Shown in pieces: positions 34,873-45,892 of a stretch of DNA of 64,000 nucleotides. Position 1 is the stretch's first letter. Each line of letters opens with the position of its first letter. Below the pieces are notes generated by a model. It did not search any database and was not told where the DNA came from. It worked only from the letters and a program-made list of their open reading frames with translations. The stretch lies in contig CANTUQ010000083.1 of the NCBI GenBank assembly GCA_947683425.1, positions 2,507,001 through 2,571,000 on the forward strand. Reading direction: 5' to 3'. A program made the position numbers and the translations under genes. The stretch comes from Excoecaria cochinchinensis (Eukaryota; Streptophyta; Magnoliopsida; Malpighiales; Euphorbiaceae).

Positions 34873-35772
34873 TTAGCTCTCTCGGGTTTTCATGATTGGA
34901 CATTTTCTCTCTGCCCCTAATTTTTGCCCAAAGCGCCTTTTTTCAGTTTTCACCTTGACAGGGCGCCTAATTTTAACAAGGCTGCCTTTTTTCGATTTTT
35001 GACCCGAGGGGCTTTTATTCTTTTCTTTTGATTTTTGGTCTTTAGCCATGGAACTTTTTGAGTCTATCGATGCTGACTGGTTGTTCGAACTCGTTCCCAT
35101 CACTGTCAGTCAAAATCGTTATTTTCTCGGGCGACAACTTCTTAAGAACAAATAGGTCTTTCCATGTCGGCCTGAATTTACCTCTTATGCCTGGAACACT
35201 TGGACTCATTTGCTTAAAGACTGAATCTCCCTCTTTCAGTGGGTGCTTTTCGACTTTCTTCCCGAATGATCCAGTAAGTCTTCTCTAATAGATCTGGCTG
35301 CAATAATAAGCCTGCAACCTGTCCTCCTCTAATATGTTCAACTGCTGCAACCGTCGCTGTGCCCAGTCGGCTTCTGGAATCTAGGCTTTCATGACTACCC
35401 TTAAAGATTTGAGCTCTAACTCAACTGGCAGTACTGTTTCCGTCCCATATACCAAGGAATAAGGCGTGGCTCCTATAGGGGTTCTGATAGTGGTTCTCTA
35501 GCCCTAAAGTGCAAAAGGCCATTTTTCTGTCCAATCCTTATAGTTTTGAACCATCTTAGCCTATATTCTTTTAACATTCTTGTTGGCTGCTTCAACCGCA
35601 CCGTTAGCTTGAGGTCGATAAGGAGAAGACTTGTGATGCTAGATTCCATATTTCTGAAGTATCTGTTTAGTTTCTGCCAAGAATGGTACCCCATTATCAG
35701 ACACAATGTGATGCGAAAGACCGTATTAAATTCTTCTTAATGAACTTGGCCATATCCACATATTAATTATTT
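34873..35772 (-). pseudogene. Element A integrase remnant
   Basis: Minus strand, spread over shifting frames. The core keeps a second catalytic Asp in SDNG and the Glu in SPYRPQANGAVEAANKN, then TPYSLVYGTE and the C-terminal PGIRGKFRPTWKD, with the stretch up to about 35050 ending ILTDSDGNEFEQPVSID. Stops and frameshifts are frequent. The N-terminal zinc module and the first Asp are gone, removed by the deletion whose junction lies in the poly-T stretch 35768-35812. Confidence 0.8.
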
Positions 35773-35789
35773 TCTTTCCCTTTTTTTTT

Positions 35790-36135
35790 TATTTTTTATT
35801 TTTTTTTTGCGGGTTTTTTTTTTGGACAAGCTTTGTTCAAAACCGGATAGTTTACACATACACGTGCTTCTCTTCCTAACTGTTAGGGGCGACTTTGACC
35901 AATCAAGTAAGGTGGTGAGCTACGATAAGAAGTTTGGCTTAGTTTCTGCTTATGGATCTCTTTTTTTAACCTTTTTTGCCCATTCTGGCTTGAGTCTTCT
36001 GAATTTCTGCTAGATTGGTCCATGATTGGGATATGTCAACATAGCATGTTCAATGACTTCACTATCATCTCCCGGCATGTCTTCATAGGTCCAGGCAAAG
36101 ACTTTTTTATACTTTTCTTTTCGTTTCTCAAGTTT
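35790..36135 (-). pseudogene. Element A reverse transcriptase N-terminal remnant
   Basis: On the minus strand VFAWTYEDMPGDDSE, then RRLKPEWA and, near 35810, ARVCVNYPVLNKACPKKK. These are the opening motifs of Tat/Ogre-type RT. The domain then ends abruptly; the palm with its Asp-Asp motif and all of RNase H are missing. Several stops interrupt what remains. Confidence 0.75.
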
Positions 36136-36413
36136 ATCTCATTTCAGGAGTGATATCAGATACCGATAGGATCTCAAGATTAAATGAGGTGGTATTCATT
36201 AAGTTAATATCAAATGTAAATAACTTGTGGTTATGATCATGCATAATGAAATCATGAGAAACATAAACAAAAAGTTATTCATATGATTAATATGAACAGT
36301 ACTGCATACATCAAAATTGAAAAAAGTTCAAACATAAAAAACACATCTACTAGAAGGTCTCCTCTCCTACTTCTTGTACTGTTGTATCCATCTTCTAGAG
36401 CACTTTATTAGCG
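36136..36413. other. Gag-pol linker of element A
   Basis: Noncoding as it stands; no protease motif is recognised in any frame. It could hold a decayed protease. Confidence 0.4.
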
Positions 36414-37806
36414 TCACACTTTCTTCTTTTGATGCTCTGGATTAGCAATTGATTTGCTATCAATGAGGTCCTGAATATAGCTCTTTAGAGTTTGGCATTC
36501 ATCAGTGTCATGCCCTGTATGCTGATGGTAGGCACAATACAGATATGCTTGATGATCGGGATGCCCTTGACTCTTGGCGAGCTTAGCAGGCATTGGCTGT
36601 AACTTACCTTCTTTCATCAACCTCTTAAGTACCCAAGACAATGATCTGCCTAGGTTGGAGAAATGTCTTTGGTCTGCTTCGGTAGCCGCTATATCAACCA
36701 TGTTTCCAGCTCAATTCCCATTATCGGGCCCTACTGACTTTCCTGCATCATGATTGTCATAATTTCTCTGAGTGTAATTATCACCGCTGGCCTTCCTTGC
36801 CAGGTGTTCTCCTTCAGCTTCTATGGCTATATATTTGATTCCTTTAGCCCCTTTATCTTTAATCCATCTTTCAGATATGGGCTGGCGTTCCTGATAAACA
36901 GTCTGATCTAATCCAAAATGTCCGGTTTCCTCTTCATTTCTATTACCCGATTTCTCCATCTGGTAAGGTAATCATGAAATGACTCTCCTAACTTCTGCTG
37001 AAGCAGCTCTAGGTCTTTCAGGGTAACCTCCATTCTGGTACTGCAATAATACTGCTTAAGAAATTCCTTCATCAGCAGCTCCCAATTCTCTTTGGACCTC
37101 CTATCCAGTCCATGGTACCAATCGACTGCAGGCCCTGTTAAGCTCAGGCAAAAATTTCTATCTTCTGCTTTCTGGTCAGCGTTGTACCCTTCATAACTAA
37201 TGAGTACTGTTTCACATGTGCTGCTGGGTCTGAGGTGCCATCAAACATTGGCATATCAGGCATCTTAAAATTATGGGGAACTAGATCTTCGCCATCCAAC
37301 TCCTTATCCTCAGGACTCATTCCTCTTCTCATTGTCAACAAGCGAGTCATAGCTTCAAACCTCTCTTCCATTTTTCTCCACATTGCCTCCTCTGGCTTGG
37401 GGGCCTTGCCTCTTATCATGCCTGGCTCCTCTTGCTCTTCCTCATCCAAGTCACTCTCAGGTCTAGGAGCTTCTCTATGCTCTACAAGTGCTGGTGCTCT
37501 AAGCTCAACTGCATGTGAGTCAACTGCCGTAGGGAGATCCTTTCTAATAGGCCCTTGTCCATCTGGCCCCCCTGCTGGAGCAGCGAGTTATTGCCCAGCA
37601 AGTGGCGCTAAAGTGGCAGCAAGATTTCCCATCATTACCATTATTCTGGCCTCAAATTCTTCCATTCTCTTTCCCACTTCCTCGGCGATTATTGCACGGG
37701 TTGCATTAGATTCACCTAACGGGTTAGCCATACTTATCTCAGCTGATGATTCTGAAGAAAATATCTCACTACCTTTTGAGAGTGAATTTGAACTCCAATC
37801 TGACAT
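36414..37806 (-). pseudogene. Element A gag, broken
   Basis: Starts at the ATG at 37806 (MSDWSSNSLSKGSEI). A stop follows LAPLAGQ, then the same frame continues to MRGMSPEDKELDGED and PDMPMFDGTSDPAAHVKQYS, the core gag motif of Tat/Ogre elements. A frameshift occurs between 37144 and 36959. A second in-frame stop lies at about 36708. The last piece carries the single zinc knuckle CAYHQHTGHDTDECQTLK. It is reduced to four open pieces and cannot be expressed. Confidence 0.88.
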
Positions 37807-37864
37807 TAGCTCCGATAATCCAAAGAGTGGAATCCTTCTTAGCTGACCGTCGAGACCTCTAAAT

Positions 37865-38650
37865 CACCTGGACAAATCTATGATGGCTGCAAAATACACC
37901 TTGTTAGGATGATGCATAATTGAAATGCAATGCATGGCCGTGCTGATGCAGCATATACAAATACATGCAAGCATATAAATCCTTGCAATATTATCTCTCC
38001 CACACACGAGGTAGTACGATCTCTTTTGTAGGCGAGCTTTATCCAAGGGTTAATAGGGAACCCATCGGACGCGTATGGTGCACGGTGAAAAATCGGCATC
38101 ATAACACCTCTTACATAATGTACATACGTATGGGTTTTGGCCATTATGTATTTAAACACTTCAATTAGATTAAGATGGGCCCACCGAGCCATAAAATCCT
38201 TCAATAAAAGACCATTTAATTTAATTGACTTTGTTCAATATACAATGGCCCACGTAGCAAGCACGGTATTATGGTACATTTCACCTAGTGAAACTCTCTA
38301 TTGCTATTAAATAAGCTTTGGTCAAAGGTGGTGATACTTTAGGGCTATCCAAGCATGGTCCTTGCCAATGGGTCTAGCTCATCATGAGCATAACGACCGA
38401 TTGGGTCTCCATTTGATATACCATAAGTTACGAGGCTTTGGCTGGTGATTATCCTTAACACTTCCCTACATTAAGTGAACATAGGGTCGTACTTCGGGAA
38501 TGTACCGGGGTTAAGAAAGGGTACAAACTAGTATAATTCTAAGGCTCTAGTATATATGCAATGCAATTTTTGAAAAGAGATAAAATTTTAATTTATAAAA
38601 AATCCAATTATATTATTAACCAATACAGTTTCGGAGCAAAGTTTCAAAGT
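37865..38650. other. Untranslated leader of element A
   Basis: Leader between primer-binding site and gag, minus-strand sense. No coding signal. It contains a TCATAGGTT/CCTTAACAC-like spread of short repeats but nothing I can name. Confidence 0.45.
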
Positions 38651-38668
38651 CCCCAGCAGAGTTGCCAT
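38651..38668 (-). other. Primer-binding site of element A
   Basis: On the minus strand TGGCAACTCTGCTGGGGAC starts 1 bp after the LTR end. Plant Tat/Ogre elements typically have TGGCGACTCTGCTGGGGA here; as I recall, it is assigned to tRNA-Arg in Ogre. Confidence 0.7.
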
Positions 38669-39927
38669 TGTGATGCGCGCCGGACCTGACCCGTTCTCGA
38701 AAATTCACCTTTAGGACCCGAGAGGGTTCGTGTCTTTTGATCTTGGACAATCATGAGATATTTTGAAAACCTCCTTCCAATAGAACACTGGAAAGATCAT
38801 CTAATCCCATGAAACCTTTAGGCACCTTTGAAGTATTTTAGAGTCGCCACCCAATTTACAAAAAATTGAAAAAGTTCGTCTAATCTCAGGGGTCTAAACC
38901 AGAGAAAGATTCGAAACTTTATTCTTATTAATGCCTTGGTTAATTATAAATGAATTTTTAATTTTAAAAATTTCACCTCTCTTCTCACACGGTTATGCAT
39001 TAAAAATAAAGCACAAAGAAAGCAGTAAAAAAAGCGGTAAAATAAAGCAAACCACACAAAAATGAAGGAAAGATAAAATTGGGACAAAATACAATCCCCC
39101 AAAATAAAAAGGTATTAAAATTTGGGACAAAAAATACAATCTCCCAAATAAAATCAAACGAAATATAAATAAATAAAAAAACTCAAAGTAAATACATAAA
39201 CATTCATAAATCGGGATATTATTTAAGATAAGAACATTGGTTCCTTCATATTCACTTAGAAAATCGAAGAGTTATTTTTAGTATACTTAGAAAAATAGAG
39301 ATGAGTGATCCCATTTCGAGAAACCTAACTCTTATTTTTAAAGTGAGTTTTATTGGTTGAAATTAGGACATTGGTCCCATTTTATTAGAAAAAATCCCAA
39401 TTTATTAATATAAAACTTTTTTGTGATTTTTAATTAACGCACATAAAAATAAATAAAATTTATTACATATTACATAATAAAAATAAATAAAAACAAAATA
39501 ATGAAAATGCTAAAAAAAGACAAATTCCACCAAAATAGTATCTTTAAATCTCCATGGGCTCCCACTTGCCAGTGAAAAAACTCACACACATAAAAAATAA
39601 GTATTGAAATAAAAAAATACAAACAAAAAGTGATGTTAGTAATAAAAAATGAATTAAACATATAACACATGAAAATGAATTAAAATAAATAAAATAAAAT
39701 ACAATATGAGTGACAAAACTAATTAAATGACATAATAAAATAAGTAACTCAACATATTAGCAATTCAACATGCATAAAAACATAAATGATAAAAATAATA
39801 ATAACAATAACAACTAATAATAATGATAAAAGTACACAAGAATAACAATAATAATAACAATAGTAGTGATAATAGATAATAATAATAACAAATAACAAAT
39901 AATAATAGTAATAGTAACAATAATAAT
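38669..39927 (-). repeat. LTR B (5' LTR of element A, truncated)
   Basis: Begins TGTGATGCGCGCCGG and is colinear with LTR A up to the AAT-rich microsatellite, where it is cut by the copia LTR at 39928. The missing half would have held the GC island and the LTR start on the minus strand. Confidence 0.85.
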
Positions 39928-40361
39928 TGATAGAGTTTGTGTACGCTCATAACTCTAATTTGGATAAAGGTCCAATCCAGATAGAATTAAGTAATTCAAT
40001 CTGATTAAAATTACCAAATCCTATCTCAGAAAGAGTCTGAGTTAAACTAGAGTTAGGCCTATAGCTTTTAGGATCTCTATAAATAGAGGTGACGTCCTCA
40101 TTATTTGGTAACGAGAAAACGTATACGCCGTAAGGCTGCTCGTTCCCACTCACTGTTTTTTGTCTTAATTTTTCAGGGGTTTTTAAATTGTGAAATAGCT
40201 GCTATTATCCCACATGTGGATAAGAGCCAGACCAGTGACAAAAAACAAATGGGATCCTTATAAATGCTTTCGCAACGAGTTTCTGCGCTACAAGAGGTAG
40301 GTACTATTTATTATGATACCTCCAATTAAATTATATTTGTTATAATTTTCCAAATCCATCA
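39928..40361 (+). repeat. Left LTR of copia element 2
   Basis: Starts TGATAGAGTTTGTGTACGC and ends CCAAATCCATCA. TATAAATA at 40078-40085 is a likely promoter. It is followed 2 bp on by AGTATCAAAGC, a decayed form of the tRNA-Met complement. Confidence 0.85.
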
Positions 40362-40374
40362 TTAGTATCAAAGC
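40362..40374 (+). other. Decayed primer-binding site, left
   Basis: TTAGTATCAAAGC, two changes from TTGGTATCAGAGC, directly after the LTR. It is followed by GTTTTTGCGTCCTGGCATATG, which the inverted right end mirrors. Confidence 0.75.
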
Positions 40375-40687
40375 TGTGGTTTTTGCGTCCTGGCATATGG
40401 CTAAACAGATCTAAAATTTTATGTGTAAAATTATTAGATCTGGGATGCATTGAACACAACAAAAATTTGTTTTTTGTGTGAAAAATATATATGCATATAT
40501 ATTTCGGCTCAATTTCGTGTATATGTACATCGAAACCCGAGGGGACGAACATGAGTGTTCAAAATGGCTAACTAGAAGTCGGGATTTTTAATTTTTGTCC
40601 TCACTATTGGATTCATAGACCCCAAAACCCCCCACCGACCGGAACCAGAGTGCCAGAAGCGGTTGGCTCCGCAATACGTTCGGTGCG

Positions 40688-41042
40688 TGCACGTGGGCGG
40701 TGGCCCACATGCGCGTCGCCACGTGTCAGCTGTGATGCATCACGCTAACACATGGCACAATCGCTCAGTGCCACGTGGAAGGCTGAGGCCATGCCACGTG
40801 GCAAATGAGTGGGGTGGACACGTGGACTAACCAGAGGGTGACACGTGAAAGACTGTGGCCATGCTACATGTCCCAATCAGATGGTGCCACGTGGCCCAAT
40901 CAGGGGCTGCCACGTGTCAGACCGGGGGATGCCACGTGGCAATGCTGACGTGTTATGTGTGACACGTGGTCCAATGAGACACCGCCATGTGGATGACACG
41001 TGTCATCCACGTGGCAGTGATGTGTACCAGGGTGCCACGTGG
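40688..41042. promoter_or_regulatory. Dense G-box (CACGTG) array in copia leader
   Basis: Thirteen exact CACGTG hexamers within about 355 bp, several as the extended palindrome GCCACGTGGC or as GACACGTGTC, in an irregular array of GC-rich units (CCAATCAG, GCCACGTGTCAG, GTGCCACGTGG). G-boxes bind plant bZIP and bHLH factors in light, ABA and stress responses. The array lies between the left LTR and gag of copia element 2. Function is not shown by the sequence. Confidence 0.9.
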
Positions 41043-42350
41043 GTACCAGGTGCACCAGTAGGAATAGGACACATGGCACGCTGTGGTGTTGACACATGTC
41101 TGGTTGAGTGGGAGGCCGCGCGTGTGGTGCGTGAGCGCGTCTACCTCCCTCTAGTCGGCGCGTGCGACGTCCTCCGACCACCATTTCAGCTCCGAATTTT
41201 GTCGAATAATTTTTTAAAATTATTTCTAATTTTTTGGTTATGTTTTCAAAATTTTTTAATGACCAGAAAATAAATTGTATATTTTTTGATATTTAAATGT
41301 GTTTAATTTCAAAATAAAATATTAAAAATGTGTAGAAAATGTATTTTCTGCTTTCGAAAATTTTTAAATATATTTTGAAAATTTTTTAAGGTTTCGTCCT
41401 TACTTATTGATTGAAATGTGTTTCAATTATGTGTATTTATACATGAGTGTATAAAAATTTTCTGTATTATATTACAGAAATATTAAATAAGGACACTTGT
41501 TCTTCCTTAAATTATGCATAGGTTGCTTCGAGAAATGCAAAAGTGCAATCAATAAGTAACATGAGAATGCAAAGGAAGATTTGAGCTGATAATATTGATG
41601 TAATAGTGCATCATAAAGCAAATGTGTGAGAACAAATGCAAGAATGCATTTGGATTGGTGGTCTGAGTATGAAAATAAAAAAGGGCAAGTGTTGAGAAGC
41701 AACACTAAAATCTGTGATGGTATTGAGAAATGGACGGAGCGTGCATCGTCCATGGTTTCATCAATTGATTTATGAGTTGCTTGATGAATTGATAAAATCG
41801 GTCAAAGATATAATCCTAATAACTAAAAAGATTTTATGAAATCTAGACTTCAATAATAGTTGACATAAGTGTCAATTTGAGTTGGCGTTTGTTGTTGTTA
41901 AATAGAATTTGTGTTTCCTATTGAAATTTGACATGAGTGTCTTATTTATGGATTATTGGATTTTAATTATTTGTTAAATAAATGTATTTATTTATCAGTG
42001 ATGGCATTTAACTTTATAATAAATGAGTTTATTTTAATTGTTAATTTCCTTACAATATTTTATGAGTAATATGATTGCATGTTTATTAAGTAGAGGCTTA
42101 ATAAAATCTCCTCATAAGTTTCAAAACTTAATAATCCAATAATTCAAATTTATTATTCATGAAATTTCAACCTGTCAGGTTGGATATTAGGACTTAGAGG
42201 GTAATTGGATACTATAAGTAGCCTTTTTGAATTTGAGCATAATAGAAAGTTTTACCAGGTTATTATTTCAGATGCATAGTAAATTGCATGTATTGCCTTA
42301 TCTCCCTTAAAAATGTGCAATATTATTCCATTTAAGATCAGAGGATCCTA
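41043..42350. other. AT-rich leader of copia element 2
   Basis: After the GC-rich array comes a long AT-rich leader without a recognised reading frame, running to the gag ATG at 42351. Confidence 0.5.
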
Positions 42351-43160
42351 ATGGATACTGCTTCCAAATCAATTGTTGTCAAATTTAATAAAGATATTAA
42401 ACTAAATGTTAACAATTATAAAATCTGGAATACGAAGATCCAGTATGTGCTTGAAGAGCAAGAGGCTCTTGAACCCTTAAGTTCGGTTATGATTGAACCT
42501 GAGGATGGCACTTTAGCCTAGCATAAGCAGGATCGGGATGCCTATGTCCCATCACATCACTAAGCTATTCCGCAAGTATCAAAATGCAATAGATCTGTAG
42601 ATCGCTTTGCAGGAGAAGTTCAGAGATATGACTCTGAATAAGCTCCGATCATTGACGATCAAATTTGATACATATCAGAAAAAGTCTGATTATTCGATGC
42701 GAAAACATCTAAGAGAGATGGAAAAAAATAAATAAGCTTAGTGAGTCTGGTCATAAGTTGACTGACGAGCTATAGGTCCAAACTGTTATCTATTCCTTAT
42801 CCAAGAGTTGGGAGTATGTGAAGATGCAACTAACTCATATGGACAACATAAAGACATTTGAGAATGTCGCTTGCCATCTGAAACTTAAAAGGGAACGTCT
42901 GGCAATGATTAAGGTCAATGTCGCAGTGCATATGGCACAGTCCCGTTCTAATAAAATGAGTTCTCATTAGAACAACAAAATAAGCTTCAACAATAGGGAT
43001 AAGGAAAAAGGCTCGAGAGCCTGAAAAGCAAAATGTATAGAATGACAAAAGGTCCTAATGCAAAAAGGAGGTAAACTTTTCAAGAGTGAAATATTTCAAT
43101 TGCCAACAGAAAGGACACTATGCAAGAGATTGCATTGTGCCCAAAATGATACACTATTCT
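42351..43160 (+). pseudogene. Copia element 2 gag
   Basis: From the ATG at 42351: MDTASKSIVVKFNKDIKLN then NYKIWNTKIQYVLEEQEALE, the N-terminus of a UBN2-type copia gag, stopped by a TAG after 58 codons. Later frames show KFDTYQKKSDYSMRKHLREM and, at about 43086-43140, the zinc knuckle YFNCQQKGHYARDC, in which the first Cys of C-x2-C-x4-H-x4-C is Tyr. Multiple stops and frameshifts. Confidence 0.85.
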
Positions 43161-43429
43161 GACCCAAGAGTGAGTGGAATTTATGTATCAAGTTCTAAAT
43201 TTCATCTTTTGTGGATGATAAATTCAGAACCAATGGATGTAACAAGGGATCGAGATGCCTTTATTATGAAATTTAGGTTATGTTCTTTCTTTATTGAAAT
43301 CTGTTTTCAATTTACGTTTTGAGAATGACAGTGCACGCTTATGCTTGAATGATTTTATTGTTATGGATGTGTACCATGACTATTTGAGTAAAACTATTTT
43401 TTCCTTTAATTTCTTATTTTTCACATAGT

Positions 43430-44120
43430 TATGAGAACAATGTGCTATTATGGCATGATAAATTAAACCATATTGGATAAGACCGAATGAGTTGGTTATT
43501 CAAAATAGGTTTAATAGGTGATTTAAATAAGGTTGAATTACCTACATGAAAGTATTGTGTAAAAGGAAAAACTAGTTAGAAAATCATTCGAATAAGGAAC
43601 TAAAGCCAAATTTCCATTGCAGTTAGTCCATTCTGAAGAATGTGGTCAAATGAATGTGAGGGTACGGCATGGGGCCTACAATTTCATCACATTTATATAT
43701 GACTATACTAGGTATGGTCATGTCTATTTGATTTCTCACAAGTCAGAAACATCGAGTTGCTTCAAGACTTATATGAGTTGAGTTGAGAATCAATTAGACA
43801 GTGAGATCAAACCTTTAAGAACTGATAGAGGTCGGTGATATCTTATAGATAAATTTAAAGCTTTATGTGATGAAAAAGGATTGAACATCAGTTGTTCATT
43901 CCCAGAAATCCACAACAAAACGGTGTTGAGGAAAGGAGAAATAAGACTGTCCTATATATGGTAGATCTATGATGGTAGAGGCAAATTTGCCAATCTCCTA
44001 TTGGGGAGATACTTTATTGACTGCCACATATGTTCTAAACCGAGTGCCCTCTGAATCTGTCACTTTCACAACTTATGAGTTGTTTACTGGTTGACAAACT
44101 GACTTAAGCCATTTACAACT
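43430..44120 (+). pseudogene. Copia element 2 integrase remnant
   Basis: LLWHDKLNHIG marks the GAG-pre-integrase module, followed by a weak Cys-rich KYCVKGK. Near 43900 PRNPQQNGVEERRNKT retains the catalytic Glu region of the core. The frames are broken by many stops. Confidence 0.8.
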
Positions 44121-44439
44121 TTTGGATTGTAACGCTTGCGTCCATCATACCTCAATTTGGTAAATTTGAGACTAAGAGGTAAAAAGAGTATCTATGTGAG
44201 TTATTCTAAAGTATCATAAGGATACATTTTCGTGGGTGAGTAAGAAAATGGCATTGTGATATAATTCAGATCACTAGACGTCATATTCTTAGAGAATAAA
44301 TTTCCTAAGTTGGGCGAAGAGAATTAAGATTTTATTTTCGATTAATCTCAGGAAGAGGAATCATCAGGATCACTCCATCTGAGTGGGAGGAATTTAGAGG
44401 AAGAAGGTTAAGACCCTCATCCTCCAAACGATTCGGATG

Positions 44440-44560
44440 TTCGAGACCTGATTCTAGTGGGAGTATTCTTGATTCCAGTGGGAGTAAAGAATATAGTATT
44501 CCTGACTCCAGTGGGAGTATGGAACATGGTCCCAGTGGGAGCATTGTGAATCACGATAAA
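44440..44560. repeat. Short CCAGTGGGAGTA repeats
   Basis: Four imperfect copies of a unit with TCCAGTGGGAG(T/C)A separated by variable short spacers, in the linker between integrase and RT of copia element 2. The linker is usually low-complexity in this family. Confidence 0.7.
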
Positions 44561-44679
44561 TATATGAGACATGTTTATCAAGATTCATAACTGTAAAAAT
44601 CTAGAAGGATAAGTGTTCTATGTCGACGATTTAAAATCGAAAGCTTGAACGAAACCCTTTTATTTATTCCATAAGATAA

Positions 44680-45005
44680 GAAAGAGTATAAAAATATTTA
44701 AAAGGCTTTTTTTATGCTCATCTAAGGAAAATGGATTAAAGCAATTGTAGAAATAAATGGCATCCATGAGATCAAACCATGTTTGAAAACTATAGTTAAT
44801 CTACTGGAAGGACACAAATTGAGAATAAATGTATTCTCAAAGTAAAGCGAAAGGCTGAAAAAGGTATCGAAAAATATAAGACTCAGCTAGTCGCTAAGGG
44901 GTTCATACAATAGGAAGAGATAAACCATGAGTAGACTTTCTCATCTGTTGTAAAAATTTACGTCCATAAGGTTAATTTTGGCCATAGTGGCGAGTTTGGA
45001 CCTAG
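44680..45005 (+). pseudogene. Copia element 2 reverse transcriptase N-terminus
   Basis: Fragment with LRINVFSKVKRKAEKGIEKY then TQLVAKGFIQ and TFSSVVK, the opening of copia RT. It stops at about 45000; no YVDD palm motif or RNase H follows. Beyond that the sequence changes to the inverted leader and LTR. Confidence 0.75.
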
Positions 45006-45106
45006 AGTTTCATACAACCTATTTAGATACAACCTATTTACATCAACCAATTTACATATAAATTATAGATTTAATAAAAAAACACATGCCAGAACGCAAA
45101 AATAAA

Positions 45107-45628
45107 GGATCTGATGCCAATATTAGGTATATTACAATATATCGAATAAGAGGGAAACCAAATTTGCTTCTCAAAGCGTAGAAAAATTTTGAATGAGCGG
45201 AAGTAAAAGACCTCATTTAATGTTACTAGGAGCGGCTTTATCCACGAGCAACGGATGCTGGATAATAACACAAACCCATGGTCTAAAAATCCTCTTAGAG
45301 ATAAAATAGTGAGTGAGAAAATTTCTGCAGAGTTTCGGTACGGTAATTTCCTTTTCATACTTTTTAGATTTTTTTTTGGCCTATTTATAGAGCCTTTTTC
45401 TCTAAAATGGGAAACTGATACATTAAAAGAAATAAATGATAAAAGGGGAGTTACCCTTTTTCTCAAATAAGAAATATTCCGTAATTAAGGGATTTGATAT
45501 GAAATCGTTTCCATATCATCATTATTTTCTTTTTGATATGGATCACTTGTATATCTGTACAATTTTCATATTGATATAGATTGTTTTTCATGCATATCGG
45601 CCGTCATAAGCGTATTCAGACTCTATCA
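45107..45628 (-). repeat. Right LTR of copia element 2, inverted
   Basis: Read on the minus strand from 45628: TGATAGAGTCTGAATACGC, clearly related to the left LTR start, then a TATA-like box (plus 45382-45390), a region mirroring ATTATCC...GTGGATAA of the left LTR, and after the LTR end a primer site TTGGCATCAGATCC followed by TTTTTGCGTTCTGGCATGTG. The leader match continues for some tens of bp beyond the primer site. Confidence 0.85.
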
Positions 45629-45892
45629 AAGGTGAAATAATGAGATTCGTAAGGTATATTATATTACTCTTTTGTCTTATAGAGTGAGTTATTCTTAACT
45701 ATTTTATGTATATTAAAATAATAATTGAATTATTTTAATTTTAGACTATAAAATCTCATTTCTAAAATCATTGTAAATAACTTGAGTTCAATTTATATCG
45801 AGAAAATCTATCCATCTATATTAAAAAACTGTTGAAAACCAATACCATAATAGTGGCTTTTTTTAATGCAATTCCTATTCCGATTAACCTTT
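45629..45892. other. Short unassigned AT-rich spacer
   Basis: Between the copia element and the AT-rich duplicated block. It is not the continuation of LTR B or of copia element 1, so a breakpoint lies here. No coding signal. Confidence 0.5.

Larger units (their letters stand above)
29737..39927 (-). mobile_element. Tat/Ogre-type Ty3/gypsy element A, pol-deleted
   Basis: Minus strand: truncated 5' LTR (38669-39927), primer-binding site, broken gag, a pol remnant and a 3' LTR (29737-32775). It inserted into copia element 1 within codons for AKGFTQKEG. Pol jumps from the start of RT straight to mid-integrase, so protease is unclear and most of RT and RNase H are missing. The layout of gag CxYHQHTGHDTDEC knuckle, AACTGGGGGCAAC polypurine tract and 3' tandem array is that of plant Tat/Ogre elements. 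The LTRs diverge by well over 10% by eye, so it is old. The 5' LTR is cut by the copia LTR at 39928. Confidence 0.85.
39928..45628 (+). mobile_element. Decayed copia element 2 with LTRs in inverted orientation
   Basis: Outer ends TGATAGAG and CTCTATCA. The left LTR (39928-40361) reads plus, followed by a primer site; the right LTR (about 45121-45628) reads minus, with its own primer site at 45107-45119. Between them lie plus-strand gag, integrase and the start of RT, all riddled with stops. A normal element has direct LTRs, so this is either a rearranged element or a fusion of two. No matching target duplication is seen (ATAAT left, AAGGT right). Confidence 0.8.

Noticed and set aside
37235..37846. 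203-codon plus-strand open frame
   Set aside because: Antisense to the well-supported gag of element A; Ser-rich translation with no family resemblance.
40845..41273. 142-codon plus-strand frame over the G-box array
   Set aside because: GC-rich repeats make long frames on both strands; the translation is repetitive (GATCHV..., HVDDTCH) and has no domain.
45107..45628. Right copia LTR considered as an ordinary direct 3' LTR
   Set aside because: Its TATA box, primer site and leader match the left LTR only when read on the minus strand.
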